Source: Candidatus Baltobacteraceae bacterium
GTDB taxonomy: Bacteria > Vulcanimicrobiota > Vulcanimicrobiia > Vulcanimicrobiales > Vulcanimicrobiaceae
NCBI GenBank assembly: GCA_036559195.1
Contig: DATBTN010000048.1
Span: 1-64,000 of the forward strand
Reading direction: 5' to 3'
Length of the DNA stretch: 64,000 bases
Under the pieces are notes generated by a model, which had not been told where the DNA came from, searched no databases, and was given only the letters and a program-made list of their open reading frames with translations. The translations under genes and the position numbers were made by a program. Of the stretch, positions 1 through 8,268 are shown piece after piece (position 1 is the stretch's first letter; each line of letters opens with the position of its first letter).

Positions 1-1
1 T

Positions 2-472
2 CATCCCAGCGGCGCGACGGGCGAACACGGGCTCGTCGTTACGCCCCCGGCATCGGCCGCGATCGTGGCCGACGGCGGCGACCTGCTCTTCGCGCGTCAA
101 CCGCGATTCGCCGTGGATGCGATCGCGGTCGAGGTCGTCAAGGGCGGAGCGCACGGCGGCGAGAGCGCGCAGGCGTGCGCGCAGCGCGAGTTGCGCGAAG
201 AACTCGGCATCGTCGCCGCGCACTGGGAATCGCTCGGCATCCTCTACGAGATTCCGTCGATCGTGCGCGAACCGATCTCACTCTTTCTCGCGCGCGGCAT
301 CGAGCACGTCGATACGGAACTCGAAGACGTCGAGACGATCGAACTCGTTCGAATGCCCGAAGAACTCGCATTCGCGGCGGCGGCTTCGGGACAGATCAAC
401 GATGCGGTTACGGTTGCTGCGCTGCTACGCTATGCGTGGCGTTCGGGCGCGTTGCGCCGCGAGAAAGCTTAG
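2..472 (+). CDS. NUDIX hydrolase, ADP-ribose pyrophosphatase-like (5' end outside window)
   Basis: The reading frame is open from the first bases of the window, so the true start lies to the left. A complete Nudix box is visible: G-x5-E-x7-REL-x-EE-x-G-I, ending in RELREELGI at about nt 187-213. The family uses this helix to bind Mg and hydrolyse a nucleoside diphosphate linked to X. The preceding stretch (FARQPRF, then a Val/Lys/Gly run into the box) resembles ADP-ribose pyrophosphatases more than MutT, so ADP-ribose or a similar nucleotide sugar is the likely substrate; that is inference. The stop overlaps the convergent cobalamin adenosyltransferase gene by 4 nt. Confidence 0.88.
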   Translation, partial: HPSGATGEHGLVVTPPASAAIVADGGDLLFARQPRFAVDAIAVEVVKGGAHGGESAQACAQRELREELGIVAAHWESLGILYEIPSIVREPISLFLARGIEHVDTELEDVETIELVRMPEELAFAAAASGQINDAVTVAALLRYAWRSGALRREKA

Positions 473-1074
473 AGAGGTTCGGGCGGTTGCGTGGAGGCAA
501 CCCACAAATGCTCGGGCTCGTCCAATTCGCGATTGATCGCGCGCGACCACACGAAGAGCGCGTCCGAGAGCCGATTGATGAATCGCACCGTTTCGGCGGA
601 AACGTCGGGTTCCTCATCGCGCAGCGTTACCATCAATCGCTCCGCGCGGCGGCAGATCGTGCGCGCGAGATGAAGCAACGCGCCGGGCGCCGATCCGCCG
701 GGATGGATGAAGTTGTGCAGCGGCGGAAGGCCGGCTTGCGCCTCGTCGATCGCGCGTTCGAGCGCCAGGGCATCGCTCGCAGCGATCAGCGGCATGTTCG
801 CCCAGCGATTCGCCGGCAACGTGGCGAGTTCGGCGCCCAAGTTGAACAGCGCGTCCTGCGTCCAGGCGAGCCATGCGTCGAGGCGCGCGGCGCGCGCGTG
901 TGCGCCGAGCACGGGGCGCAATGCCGATCGCGCGGCGCCGATCGCGCTCGAGAGTTCGTCGATCGTGCCGTAACTCTCCAGACGCAGGCTGTTTTTCTTG
1001 ACGCGCTGACCGCCGACGAGTCCGGTGGTCCCGTCGTCGCCGGTGCGCGTGTAGATTCGCGTGAATTTCGGCAT
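469..1074 (-). CDS. cobO: PduO-type ATP:cob(I)alamin adenosyltransferase
   Basis: The protein (201 aa) starts with the diagnostic N-terminal ATP-binding stretch YTRTGDDGTTGL and later carries LARTICRRAERL and FINRLSDALFVWSRAIN, the conserved helices of the PduO/MMAB trimeric family. It transfers the adenosyl group of ATP to reduced corrinoid, making coenzyme B12. It is a lone gene convergent with the NUDIX gene. The symbol is a family label: it is PduO-type, not the CobA/CobO P-loop type, so pduO or atr would serve equally well. Length is normal for the family. No other cobalamin genes are adjacent, which fits a salvage role. Confidence 0.93.
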   Translation of the reverse strand: MPKFTRIYTRTGDDGTTGLVGGQRVKKNSLRLESYGTIDELSSAIGAARSALRPVLGAHARAARLDAWLAWTQDALFNLGAELATLPANRWANMPLIAASDALALERAIDEAQAGLPPLHNFIHPGGSAPGALLHLARTICRRAERLMVTLRDEEPDVSAETVRFINRLSDALFVWSRAINRELDEPEHLWVASTQPPEPL

Positions 1075-1086
1075 GCCGACTCCTTC

Positions 1087-1129
1087 GTCGTTGCGCCCCG
1101 GAACCTTCGGCCGCCTCGCGAAGCTACGG
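1087..1129. repeat. Direct repeat copy 1, left of the low-GC gene
   Basis: Positions 1087-1110 are identical to 1840-1863 (24 nt, core GCGCCCCGGAACCTTCGG). Similarity continues with one substitution through CGCGAA, then a 3-nt gap and CTACGG. The second copy runs into the start codon of the GH79-like gene. This copy therefore looks like a decayed duplicate of that gene's upstream region. Confidence 0.8.
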
Positions 1130-1296
1130 TCTGACGACGTGACTCGGTCATTGGCGATTTTGCGACGTACCCCGATTACTGGGTCCTGTCGTCTCGAGAT
1201 TGACCGTTCGGTGCTCAGTAGTGGCGCTGATTGCGGGCTTCCTCCACGCGGTCAGACGACTATCACGAACGCAACGTGGCAAGGGGCACTTTACTG

Positions 1297-1725
1297 GTGA
1301 CCGCGATTCGTCGTTTGTATGGAATTGCGCTTTGCCTGATGGCCGTCGTGACGATCTCGTGTTCCGCGCGGAATCGCCACTCGCTCCACTCATCGGCCAC
1401 CAGAACGACTCCAAAAAACATGGACTCGTTTAAGTATATTTCTCGCGGAACGTTTACGAATGCGCCAGAGGCGCTACTGCTCGTCGACGAAGTGCATAGC
1501 TGGAAGCCAGGCATGGTGGTTGTGGTTGTGAGAGAAGGCGCGCTCTGTTTAAAGCCATACAATCCGCACTCGATTATCGTCACGGGCATCAATTACGGCG
1601 ACCTTAAACGAGGGGACGTCTTGCTTTACGGCTTCGTTGAGGTTTCTGGAGTGCGAAAGGCGGTAATACACAAACTTAGAGCGGATGAACGATCGCGATT
1701 TAAAAGTGACTTAGGCGCGTGCTGA
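1297..1725 (+). CDS. Small putative lipoprotein of unknown function
   Basis: I do not recognise this gene. I chose the GTG at 1297 because AAGGGG lies 10 nt upstream; the frame is open from 1231. The product is 142 aa with a basic N-terminus, a hydrophobic stretch (GIALCLMAVVTIS) and a cysteine that could be a weak lipobox. The C-terminal half has a pattern, GDLKRGDVLLYGF then VIHKL, faintly reminiscent of the S24/S26 peptidase fold (GD-V-L-Y, VIHR), but no catalytic Ser/Lys can be assigned. Base composition is clearly lower in GC than the flanking genes, and direct repeats lie on both sides, suggesting acquisition. Confidence 0.55.
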   Translation: MTAIRRLYGIALCLMAVVTISCSARNRHSLHSSATRTTPKNMDSFKYISRGTFTNAPEALLLVDEVHSWKPGMVVVVVREGALCLKPYNPHSIIVTGINYGDLKRGDVLLYGFVEVSGVRKAVIHKLRADERSRFKSDLGAC

Positions 1726-1839
1726 GTCGCAGGCGCGACGCGAACCAAGCGGCTTTACTTTGATCTCCCACGTGCGCATCCCAGCACATCGCGGCCAATC
1801 GGAACCGATCTGGTTGCTTGGCCCCACCCTAAACCGTCT

Positions 1840-1882
1840 GTCGTTGCGCCCCGGAACCTTCGGCTGCCTCGCGAACGTACTA
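1840..1882. repeat. Direct repeat copy 2, upstream of the GH79-like gene
   Basis: Partner of the repeat at 1087-1129. Similarity extends through CTACGG to the ATG at 1888 and perhaps a few codons beyond (ATGAACGACGT here, CTGACGACGT in copy 1). The two copies bracket about 710 nt of atypical sequence. Confidence 0.8.
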
Positions 1883-1887
1883 CGGCC

Positions 1888-3222
1888 ATGAACGACGTAC
1901 GATTCGACCGGCGCGCTTTCTTGGCGAGCGGCGCGGCACTTTCGGCGACGCTGCTTTTGCCGGGATCCGCGCGCGCCCAATCGCTCGACGCCTCGATCGC
2001 GATCGACGCAAGCCGCCCGTCGCACCGGGTGCCCGCAAACTTCATGGGCTTGAGCTTTGAAGCCTCAAACGTCACCGGGAGCCAGTACTTCAGCGCGCAG
2101 AACGACGAACTGATCGGATTCGTGCGCGGTCTCGGCCCCGGCGTGTTGCGTATCGGCGGAAAGAGCGTCGATCGAATCGTGTACGCCGTCGACGATCTGC
2201 GCAACCTCGCCGCGTTTTCGCGCGCGACGGGTTGGCCGGTATTGCTCGGCCTGAACCTGGGCGCGTCGAACCCGCCCGAAGCGGTGGGACAGGCCGAAGA
2301 CGCGGCGCGCGCGCTCGGCGATCGTCTGCTGGCGTTCGAGATCGGCAACGAGCCCGAGCGGTATGCAGCCAACGGCACGCGCGCGTCGGACTACGGATAT
2401 CGCGCGTATCTCGATGAGTTCGTGACGTTTAGCACCGCGATTCGCTCGCGCGTTCGGAACGCGCGCTTCGCGGGACCGTCGGTTACGGCGAACACCGACG
2501 ATTGGACCGTTCCGTTCGCGCACGACGCGCGAACGCACATCGCGCTTCTAACCGCGGGATACGATCGGATGGGTGCGCCCGCCGATTCGAGCGTCACGAT
2601 CGACCGGCTGCTGCACGGGCACGACGACGATCGGCTCGAGCACACGCTCTCGAGCCTGCGCGACGCCGCGCTGGCGGCGCGCACGCCCTATCGTCTGGCG
2701 GCATGCAGGCCGACCTCCGGCGACGGAAAGTCCGGCGTAACCGACACGTTCGCCGCGGCACTCTGGGGACTCGATTTCGCGCATCGGGTGGGGGCTGCGG
2801 CCGGCGCCGGTATCAACGTTGCGGCCGGCGGCACGGGCGCGAACACGCCGCTCTTCGAACGGCCGGATGGAAACGGCAATTTCAGTTCGCGCCCGCTCTA
2901 TTACGGACTCCAATTTTTCGCACCGTCCGCCGGCGCGCGCATCGTGCCGCTGCAATTGGGCGGCAGTCACCCGAACGTGCGCGCCTACGCCGTGCGCCGC
3001 GACGACGGAAGCATTCTGGTGACGGTCGTAAACCCCGACGCGCGGGATGCGGCGGCGGTCAGCATCTCGGGCACCGGTCTGGATACCGCAACGGTTCGAA
3101 CTCTCACGGCTTCGTCGCTCCGGGCGAAATCGGGCGTGTCCATCTCCGCACCGAGCCCGGCGCAGGGCAATCCGATTGCGGTCGCGCCGGGTTCGGCCAG
3201 CCTGATCACCCTCACTCGCTGA
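1888..3222 (+). CDS. Exported GH79-like (glucuronidase/heparanase family) protein, nucleophile apparently lost
   Basis: The protein (444 aa) begins with a Tat-type signal (RRAFLASG, hydrophobic run, ARA at 28-30). A TIM-barrel region carries FEIGNEPE with the family acid/base Glu155. The C-terminal part is a beta domain ending in short VTV/LITL strands. The block SGDGKSGVTDTFAAALWGLDF (277-297) strongly resembles bacterial GH79 proteins, where it directly follows R-L-x-E-x-N-S containing the nucleophile. Here that stretch reads RLAACRP, with Ala272 where Glu is expected and Arg274 where Asn is expected. Either the enzyme is inactive or it uses another residue. The family cleaves glucuronides; activity here is doubtful. 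It lies upstream of proS with no operon evidence. Confidence 0.75.
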   Translation: MNDVRFDRRAFLASGAALSATLLLPGSARAQSLDASIAIDASRPSHRVPANFMGLSFEASNVTGSQYFSAQNDELIGFVRGLGPGVLRIGGKSVDRIVYAVDDLRNLAAFSRATGWPVLLGLNLGASNPPEAVGQAEDAARALGDRLLAFEIGNEPERYAANGTRASDYGYRAYLDEFVTFSTAIRSRVRNARFAGPSVTANTDDWTVPFAHDARTHIALLTAGYDRMGAPADSSVTIDRLLHGHDDDRLEHTLSSLRDAALAARTPYRLAACRPTSGDGKSGVTDTFAAALWGLDFAHRVGAAAGAGINVAAGGTGANTPLFERPDGNGNFSSRPLYYGLQFFAPSAGARIVPLQLGGSHPNVRAYAVRRDDGSILVTVVNPDARDAAAVSISGTGLDTATVRTLTASSLRAKSGVSISAPSPAQGNPIAVAPGSASLITLTR

Positions 3223-3281
3223 CGCACTCGGCGCCGCGACAAGGAGGCTCGCTTCGGGGTTTCTCCGAATCGGGGCCGGTC

Positions 3282-4733
3282 ATGTCCGAAGCACTGTTGG
3301 TCAAAGAGATCCCGCGCAAGGCGGACGATCTCTCCGCATGGTACACCGCCGTCTGCATCAAGGCCGAGTTGGTTTCGTACTCGCCGGTTCGCGGGTGCGT
3401 CGTTCTGCGGCCGTACGGATTCGGGATGTGGGAGAACCTTCAGAAGCATCTGGACGAACGATTTAAAGCAACGGGGCACGAGAACGCCTACTTTCCGCTG
3501 CTGATCCCGGAGCATCTGCTCGCCAAAGAGGCGGAGCACGTCGAAGGCTTCGCTCCCGAAGTCGCCTGGGTCACCCATGGCGGTCAAGAGAAACTTACCG
3601 AACGGCTGGCGATTCGCCCGACATCCGAAGTGATCATCGGTACGATGTACGCACAGTGGATTCAGTCGCACCGCGACTTGCCGGTGCTCATCAATCAGTG
3701 GGCCAACGTCGTGCGCTGGGAGAAGGCGACGCGTCCGTTCCTGCGCACGATGGAGTTCCTATGGCAAGAAGGCCACACCGCGCACGCCACCGCGCAAGAA
3801 GCCCGCGAAGAGACGCTGCGCATGCTCGACGTCTACAAAGAGTTTGCGGAGAACGTGGCGGCCGTGCCGACGTACGCCGGCGCGAAGAGCGCGAGCGAGC
3901 GCTTCCCGGGCGCGATCGAGACCTATTCGATCGAAGCGCTGATGCCCGACGGTAAGGCGCTGCAGTCGGCGACCTCGCACGATCTCGGACAAAATTTCAG
4001 CAAGGCCTACGACATCACGTTCGCGGACGTCGACCAGCAGACCAAACACGTGCACACCACCTCATGGGGGATGTCGTGGCGCATGCTCGGCGCGCTGATC
4101 ATGGTGCACGGCGACGACCGCGGCCTGCGGCTGCCGCCAAAGATCGCGCCGCTCGAAGCGGTCTTCGTACCGATCGTGAAGGGCGGCAACGATGCGGCCG
4201 TGCAGAAGGCGCACGAGCTTGCGAAACAATTGCGCACGCAGGGCCGGCGCGTACGCGTGGACGATCGCGACTATTCCCCGGGGTGGAAATACAGCGAATG
4301 GGAGATGCGCGGCGTACCCTTGCGCATCGAAATCGGTCCGCGCGATTTAGAGTCGGGCAGCGTCATGGTCGTGCGCCGCGACAAAACCAAGGGAGAGGAC
4401 GGAGCGAAGACTGTGGTTCCCTTCGAGCGGCTCGGCGAGACCGTCGGCGAACTGCTCGATGCGGTGCACGCCTCGCTCTACGAACAAGCGCAGCATTTCC
4501 TCAACGGTCACACCTATAAGGTGGACGATCGCGAAACGTTCTACACGCTCTGCAAGGACCGCGCGGGCATGATCGACATCCCGTGGTGCGAACGCGCCGA
4601 ATGCGAGGCGCACGTCAAGGCCGAAACCGGCGCGACCACCCGCAACACCCGCCCGCTCAAAAGCGCAAACGCATCCTGCGTTGCCTGCGGCGAACCGGCC
4701 CGAGTACAAGCCTACTTTGCCCAATCATACTAA
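3282..4733 (+). CDS. proS: Prolyl-tRNA synthetase, type 3 (archaeal/eukaryotic-like)
   Basis: Charges tRNA-Pro with proline in the cytoplasm. The start is ATG 3282; the frame is open much further upstream, but that part lies inside the GH79-like gene and is not conserved. The 483-aa length fits ProRS type 3, which lacks the bacterial editing insertion. Visible features are the class II motif 2 region TRPFLRTMEFLWQEGHTAHA, a motif 3 region HGDDRGLRLPPKIAP, and the C-terminal zinc domain (C-x4-C ... C-x2-C) ending in Tyr, as is typical for this type. Confidence 0.97.
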   Translation: MSEALLVKEIPRKADDLSAWYTAVCIKAELVSYSPVRGCVVLRPYGFGMWENLQKHLDERFKATGHENAYFPLLIPEHLLAKEAEHVEGFAPEVAWVTHGGQEKLTERLAIRPTSEVIIGTMYAQWIQSHRDLPVLINQWANVVRWEKATRPFLRTMEFLWQEGHTAHATAQEAREETLRMLDVYKEFAENVAAVPTYAGAKSASERFPGAIETYSIEALMPDGKALQSATSHDLGQNFSKAYDITFADVDQQTKHVHTTSWGMSWRMLGALIMVHGDDRGLRLPPKIAPLEAVFVPIVKGGNDAAVQKAHELAKQLRTQGRRVRVDDRDYSPGWKYSEWEMRGVPLRIEIGPRDLESGSVMVVRRDKTKGEDGAKTVVPFERLGETVGELLDAVHASLYEQAQHFLNGHTYKVDDRETFYTLCKDRAGMIDIPWCERAECEAHVKAETGATTRNTRPLKSANASCVACGEPARVQAYFAQSY

Positions 4734-4750
4734 CGTGCGGCAACTCGCCG

Positions 4751-4821
4751 TCCTTCGACAGGCTCAGGATGACAAGCGGTAACCGCGTCTTTTCTTTTGT
4801 CATGCTGAGCTTGTCGAAGCA
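4751..4821. repeat. Dispersed palindromic repeat, inverted pair (locus A)
   Basis: The left arm at 4751-4774 (TCCTTCGACAGGCTCAGGAT then GACA) is nearly the reverse complement of the right arm at 4798-4821 (TGTCATGCTGAGCTTGTCGA then AGCA). The same units occur at 8269-8408, 28743-28838 and 61728-61806. The right arm contains the ATG used as the start of the next gene. Confidence 0.85.
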
Positions 4822-5359
4822 CGCGCTCGTTTTGGTCGTGCTGTTGCTTCCGTTGCAGGCGCACGCGCAGGCGCTGCACGTGCCGGCCGCGTCGCCCTCG
4901 GTCGCAACGCTGGATGCCGATTCGCGCGCGGAGGGCAACGAAAAAGCGTTGGCGATCGCAATCGGCAAGACAATCTTCGCAAGCGAGTGGCCGGCCCAAG
5001 TGCTCAAGGTGCACGCGGACGGAATCGACTCCCACCGCGTCGCGGGTCTGGTCCTCTCGGGCGTGAAGTTCCACCAACGGCTCTCGGCGAGGCAGTTCTT
5101 CGATGAAGTTGAGGCGCTGGTCGGGCAAACGTTCCGCACCGCCCCAGTGGAAGAGGTCGATCTCTGGACCACGGTCCCGCTCTCGGTGGGCAAAGGGATC
5201 GTCGTTTCGGGCGACCTCGCCAAGCCTTCGAGCCGAACGGTCTTTACGCTAAGCGTCCGGCGCGGCGAAACGCCCGCAGCCCTCGCCCGGCGCCTCCACG
5301 CGCACCAAGGCATCTTCCTCGACGAGGACTGGGCCCGCACCGCTTTTAAAGGACACTAA
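4802..5359 (+). CDS. Secreted protein of unknown function
   Basis: I do not recognise this family. Starting at ATG 4802 gives 185 aa with a convincing signal peptide: short n-region MLSLSKH, hydrophobic ALVLVVLLLPL, cleavage near AHA-QA. The start codon and n-region are encoded by the palindromic repeat at 4798-4821. Without them the hydrophobic segment has no n-region, although GTG 4838 is a possible shorter start. The mature part has no membrane segment, no cysteines and no visible catalytic motif. Segments such as VAGLVLSGVKFHQRL and GIVVSGDLAKPSSRTVFTLSV suggest beta structure. It stands alone between proS and the M16 peptidase gene. Confidence 0.7.
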   Translation: MLSLSKHALVLVVLLLPLQAHAQALHVPAASPSVATLDADSRAEGNEKALAIAIGKTIFASEWPAQVLKVHADGIDSHRVAGLVLSGVKFHQRLSARQFFDEVEALVGQTFRTAPVEEVDLWTTVPLSVGKGIVVSGDLAKPSSRTVFTLSVRRGETPAALARRLHAHQGIFLDEDWARTAFKGH

Positions 5360-5457
5360 GATGCCACATCATTCAAGCGAGCCCTCGGGAAGCGCCCAAG
5401 TCAGCACCACATCAAGACGCGCCGCAATAGCGGAGCCCAGGGCGGAGCGCCTTTAAA

Positions 5458-6714
5458 ATGTACAAGAAGACGACGCTTCCGAACGGCGTGCGCGTGGTGA
5501 CGGAGGCCATGCCGGCATTTCGCTCGGCCTCGATTGGGATTTGGGCGGATGTCGGGTCGGCGGCGGAACGCCCCGAGCAGCGCGGCATCTCGCATTTGGT
5601 CGAACACATGCTCTTCAAAGGCACGCAGACGCGAACGTCGCGGCAGATCGCCGAAGAGATGGACGGCGTGGGCGGCAACCTCAATGCTTTCACCGATAAA
5701 GAGTCGACCTGCTACTACGCCAAGGTCATCGATCATCACGTACCGCTGGCCATCGACGTGCTCACCGATATGTTTCTGCATTCGCAGTTCGATCCGCAGG
5801 AGCTGGCCAAGGAGCAGAAGGTCGTCCTCGAAGAGATCAAGATGTACGACGACTCGCCCGACGAGATGATTCACGACCTCTTCACGCAGACCATGTGGCG
5901 CGGAAGCGATCTCGGCGCGCCGACGATCGGCTTCGCCGATACGGTCATGCGCGTGACGCCGGGCGATCTGCGCGAACACATGCGCAAGCATTACGCACCG
6001 AATTCGGTCGTGGTCGCGGCGGCCGGAAACGTGGATCACGACGCGATCGTCGAACTCATGCGTGCGAAATTCGCCGCCTTCGAGGGATCCTGCGCGCTTC
6101 CCGTTCCCGACGCCCCCAAGGCGACGCCGGCGGGGCTCTTCAAATTCAAGGAAAGCGAACAAGCCTACGTCGTTATGGGCGCGCGCGGTCTCTCGGTTCG
6201 CGACGAACGCCGGTATGGTTTAAGCGTTCTCGACACGATCTTGGGCGGCGGAATGAGCAGCCGTCTCTTCCAAGAGATTCGCGAAAAGCGCGGCCTCGTG
6301 TACACCGTGTACTCGTTCCAAGCGGCGTATCGAGCGACCGGACTCTTCGGCGTCTATGCGGGCACGTCGGCGGAGAGCGTGCGCGAATGCGTAAACGTGA
6401 TCGGCGAGCAGTTCGCCCTGCTGCGCGAACATCTCGTCGCCGACGGCGAACTGAAACTCGCGAAGGAACACATCAAAGGCAACTTGACGCTCGCGCTCGA
6501 GAGCACGTCGAGCCGGATGATTCGTTTGGGCCGTAGCGAGTTCTCGCTCGGGCGCCAAGTGACGACCGAGGAGATCGAGGCGAAGATCGACGCCGTAACC
6601 GCGGACGACATCCGAGCGCTCGCGCAAGAGGTGCTCGCCGAAGAGCAGCTCGGCCTCTGCGTGCTCGGGCCGGTCGACGAGTCGGCCGTCGATTGGAATA
6701 GAAGCGCTGCATAA
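5458..6714 (+). CDS. M16 family zinc metallopeptidase (processing-peptidase type)
   Basis: The inverted zinc motif HLVEH is at His46-Glu49-His50, with the third ligand supplied by the downstream LEEIKMYDD segment (Glu125/126). The 418-aa length matches single-chain bacterial M16B peptidases such as B. subtilis YmxG/PepR. The second domain carries LGGGMSSRLFQEIREKRGLVYTV, the conserved substrate-binding region of this family. The role is probably cytoplasmic turnover of unfolded peptides. The stop lies 35 nt before the GTG of amj, so the two genes are probably cotranscribed. The start is ATG 5458; no clear Shine-Dalgarno sequence is seen. Confidence 0.93.
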   Translation: MYKKTTLPNGVRVVTEAMPAFRSASIGIWADVGSAAERPEQRGISHLVEHMLFKGTQTRTSRQIAEEMDGVGGNLNAFTDKESTCYYAKVIDHHVPLAIDVLTDMFLHSQFDPQELAKEQKVVLEEIKMYDDSPDEMIHDLFTQTMWRGSDLGAPTIGFADTVMRVTPGDLREHMRKHYAPNSVVVAAAGNVDHDAIVELMRAKFAAFEGSCALPVPDAPKATPAGLFKFKESEQAYVVMGARGLSVRDERRYGLSVLDTILGGGMSSRLFQEIREKRGLVYTVYSFQAAYRATGLFGVYAGTSAESVRECVNVIGEQFALLREHLVADGELKLAKEHIKGNLTLALESTSSRMIRLGRSEFSLGRQVTTEEIEAKIDAVTADDIRALAQEVLAEEQLGLCVLGPVDESAVDWNRSAA

Positions 6715-6748
6715 TCACGTCGCGGCCGGATTCTGGTCGTGGGAACTC

Positions 6749-7588
6749 GTGGGCGCGATGCTCATTACGTTCATCGTGCAGGGCGTCACCATCGGCGCCT
6801 ACGCGGCGCGTCTTTCCGGCGTTCTAACCGGCCGGATCGCGACCTCGATCTCGCTTTTCAACTTGTTCGTAACGTTCGGGCGCTTGGCGAACATTTTTTC
6901 CGGCATCACCGTGGGCCCGTTGACCGACGGGGCGGCCAAACGAGCGGCCGTGCTGCACGCGACTCACAACGCGGCAGCGTTCGACGCGTTGCTGGGAACC
7001 ACGCTTTGGCAACTGCGGCTCATCGTGTTCGCCGGCACGCTCGGCATGATCGTCTTCGCGCTCTTTTTGCCGATGTTCATCTATCTCTTTAAGCGCGGCG
7101 TCAAGTCGTTCGAGAAGCGCGGCTCCATTCCGCACTCGCTCTTCCGGCTCGCCGATCCGGCCGTGATCCGCGATGCCGTCGGCGCCAATCGCTTTCCGAG
7201 CCTGAGCATCATGCGCACGTTTTCCTCGACGGCGCTGCCCAAACGCATGTTGATTTTCAACGTGCTCATCACGGCGGCATACTCGATCGGCGTCGTCTCC
7301 TCGTACTATGCGAGCTTGCTGGACATCGACTCGGCACGCACGGCGCTAGGGCTCTCTGGAATCATCAACGGTGTCGGAACGGTAGCGTTCACCCTCTTCG
7401 TCGATCCAACGTCCTCGATGATCACCGACGAGGCCGTACGCGGCGTCCGGCCGGTCGAGCACGTTCGGTCGATGGTCTTCTATCTGGCCCTGACCGCGAT
7501 CGCCGGAACCATCTTATCGCAGTTGATTCTGTGGCCGTCGGCGAAGGTGATCGAGCTCGTCGCACATTTCTTCACGCACATACGATGA
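6749..7588 (+). CDS. amj: Amj-type lipid II flippase
   Basis: This 279-aa polytopic membrane protein matches the Amj (formerly DUF2837) family: SISLFNLFVTFGRLANIFSG near the N-terminus, a long loop, then a second half with VDPTSSMITDEAVRG. Amj moves lipid II across the cytoplasmic membrane as an alternative to MurJ. I used GTG 6749; the frame is open further left, so a slightly longer N-terminus (through FWSWELV) is possible. The stop overlaps the start of the TPR lipoprotein as ATGA, which implies coupling. Confidence 0.85.
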   Translation: MGAMLITFIVQGVTIGAYAARLSGVLTGRIATSISLFNLFVTFGRLANIFSGITVGPLTDGAAKRAAVLHATHNAAAFDALLGTTLWQLRLIVFAGTLGMIVFALFLPMFIYLFKRGVKSFEKRGSIPHSLFRLADPAVIRDAVGANRFPSLSIMRTFSSTALPKRMLIFNVLITAAYSIGVVSSYYASLLDIDSARTALGLSGIINGVGTVAFTLFVDPTSSMITDEAVRGVRPVEHVRSMVFYLALTAIAGTILSQLILWPSAKVIELVAHFFTHIR

Positions 7589-8262
7589 AACGGCTTATGC
7601 GAATCTCACACCTGGCCAAACTCGCGTGCCTGGGCGCGGTGCTCCTCTCAAGCGCCGGCTGCGCCGGACCGGTGCAGCGCTGGATCGTCAATACCCGCGT
7701 GAATCAGGGTGCCTCCGCGCTCGTGCGCGGAAACCTGCACGAAGCCGCGCTCGCCTACCGCTTGGCGCTTCGCGTCGATCCGGCCGACCAGCGAGCGAGG
7801 ACCGGATTTACGGCCGTTTCGATCGATATCGCGAGTTCGGATTACCGGCGCGGAAACTTCGACGACGCCCTTGCAACGCTTAACGCGGCCGCGAAGTACG
7901 ACCCTTCGAGCGTCCGCATACAAGGACTCCGATCGGCGATCGCCGAGGCGAACCTCAAGCGTGAGATCGTGATCTCGAATTACCCGACCTACACCACGGC
8001 CGGCGAGCAGATTCAGAAATCGTACGCGACGCTCAACGAGCAGAACAAGCTCATTTTGCGCAGCATCCACCGATTCAATTACACGTACGATACGAACGAT
8101 TTGACGAGCGCGATCGAGCAGTCCTACGAAATGCAGCTCGACATCGCCAAGAACACGAACCGGCTCATCGCCTATCGTCAACTCGTAGAATCGGGCGCCC
8201 CGCAAGCCCAAGCGCTCTCCACCAAAAACGCCTCGTCGGCCTCGCTGCTCCCGCTACCCTAA
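7585..8262 (+). CDS. TPR-containing lipoprotein
   Basis: ATG 7585 overlaps the amj stop in an ATGA. The product (225 aa) has a lipoprotein signal (LGAVLLSSAGC, lipobox SAGC). It continues with two tetratricopeptide-like helix pairs (ALVRGNLHEAALAYRLALRVDP, then YRRGNFDDALATLNAAAKYDP) and ends in an alpha-helical region rich in Gln and Asn. It is likely a periplasmic or outer-membrane-anchored scaffold. Coupling to a cell-wall flippase suggests an envelope role, but no specific partner can be named. Confidence 0.85.
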   Translation: MKRLMRISHLAKLACLGAVLLSSAGCAGPVQRWIVNTRVNQGASALVRGNLHEAALAYRLALRVDPADQRARTGFTAVSIDIASSDYRRGNFDDALATLNAAAKYDPSSVRIQGLRSAIAEANLKREIVISNYPTYTTAGEQIQKSYATLNEQNKLILRSIHRFNYTYDTNDLTSAIEQSYEMQLDIAKNTNRLIAYRQLVESGAPQAQALSTKNASSASLLPLP

Positions 8263-8268
8263 CGCATC

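Noticed and set aside
2502-3281. A long upstream extension of the proS frame
   Set aside because: It lies inside the GH79-like gene, is arginine-rich and non-conserved, and the ProRS N-terminus begins at ATG 3282.
5361-5456. A 31-codon frame before the M16 peptidase gene
   Set aside because: It has no ribosome binding site, no conserved pattern and low-complexity Ser/Ala content; probably spacer.
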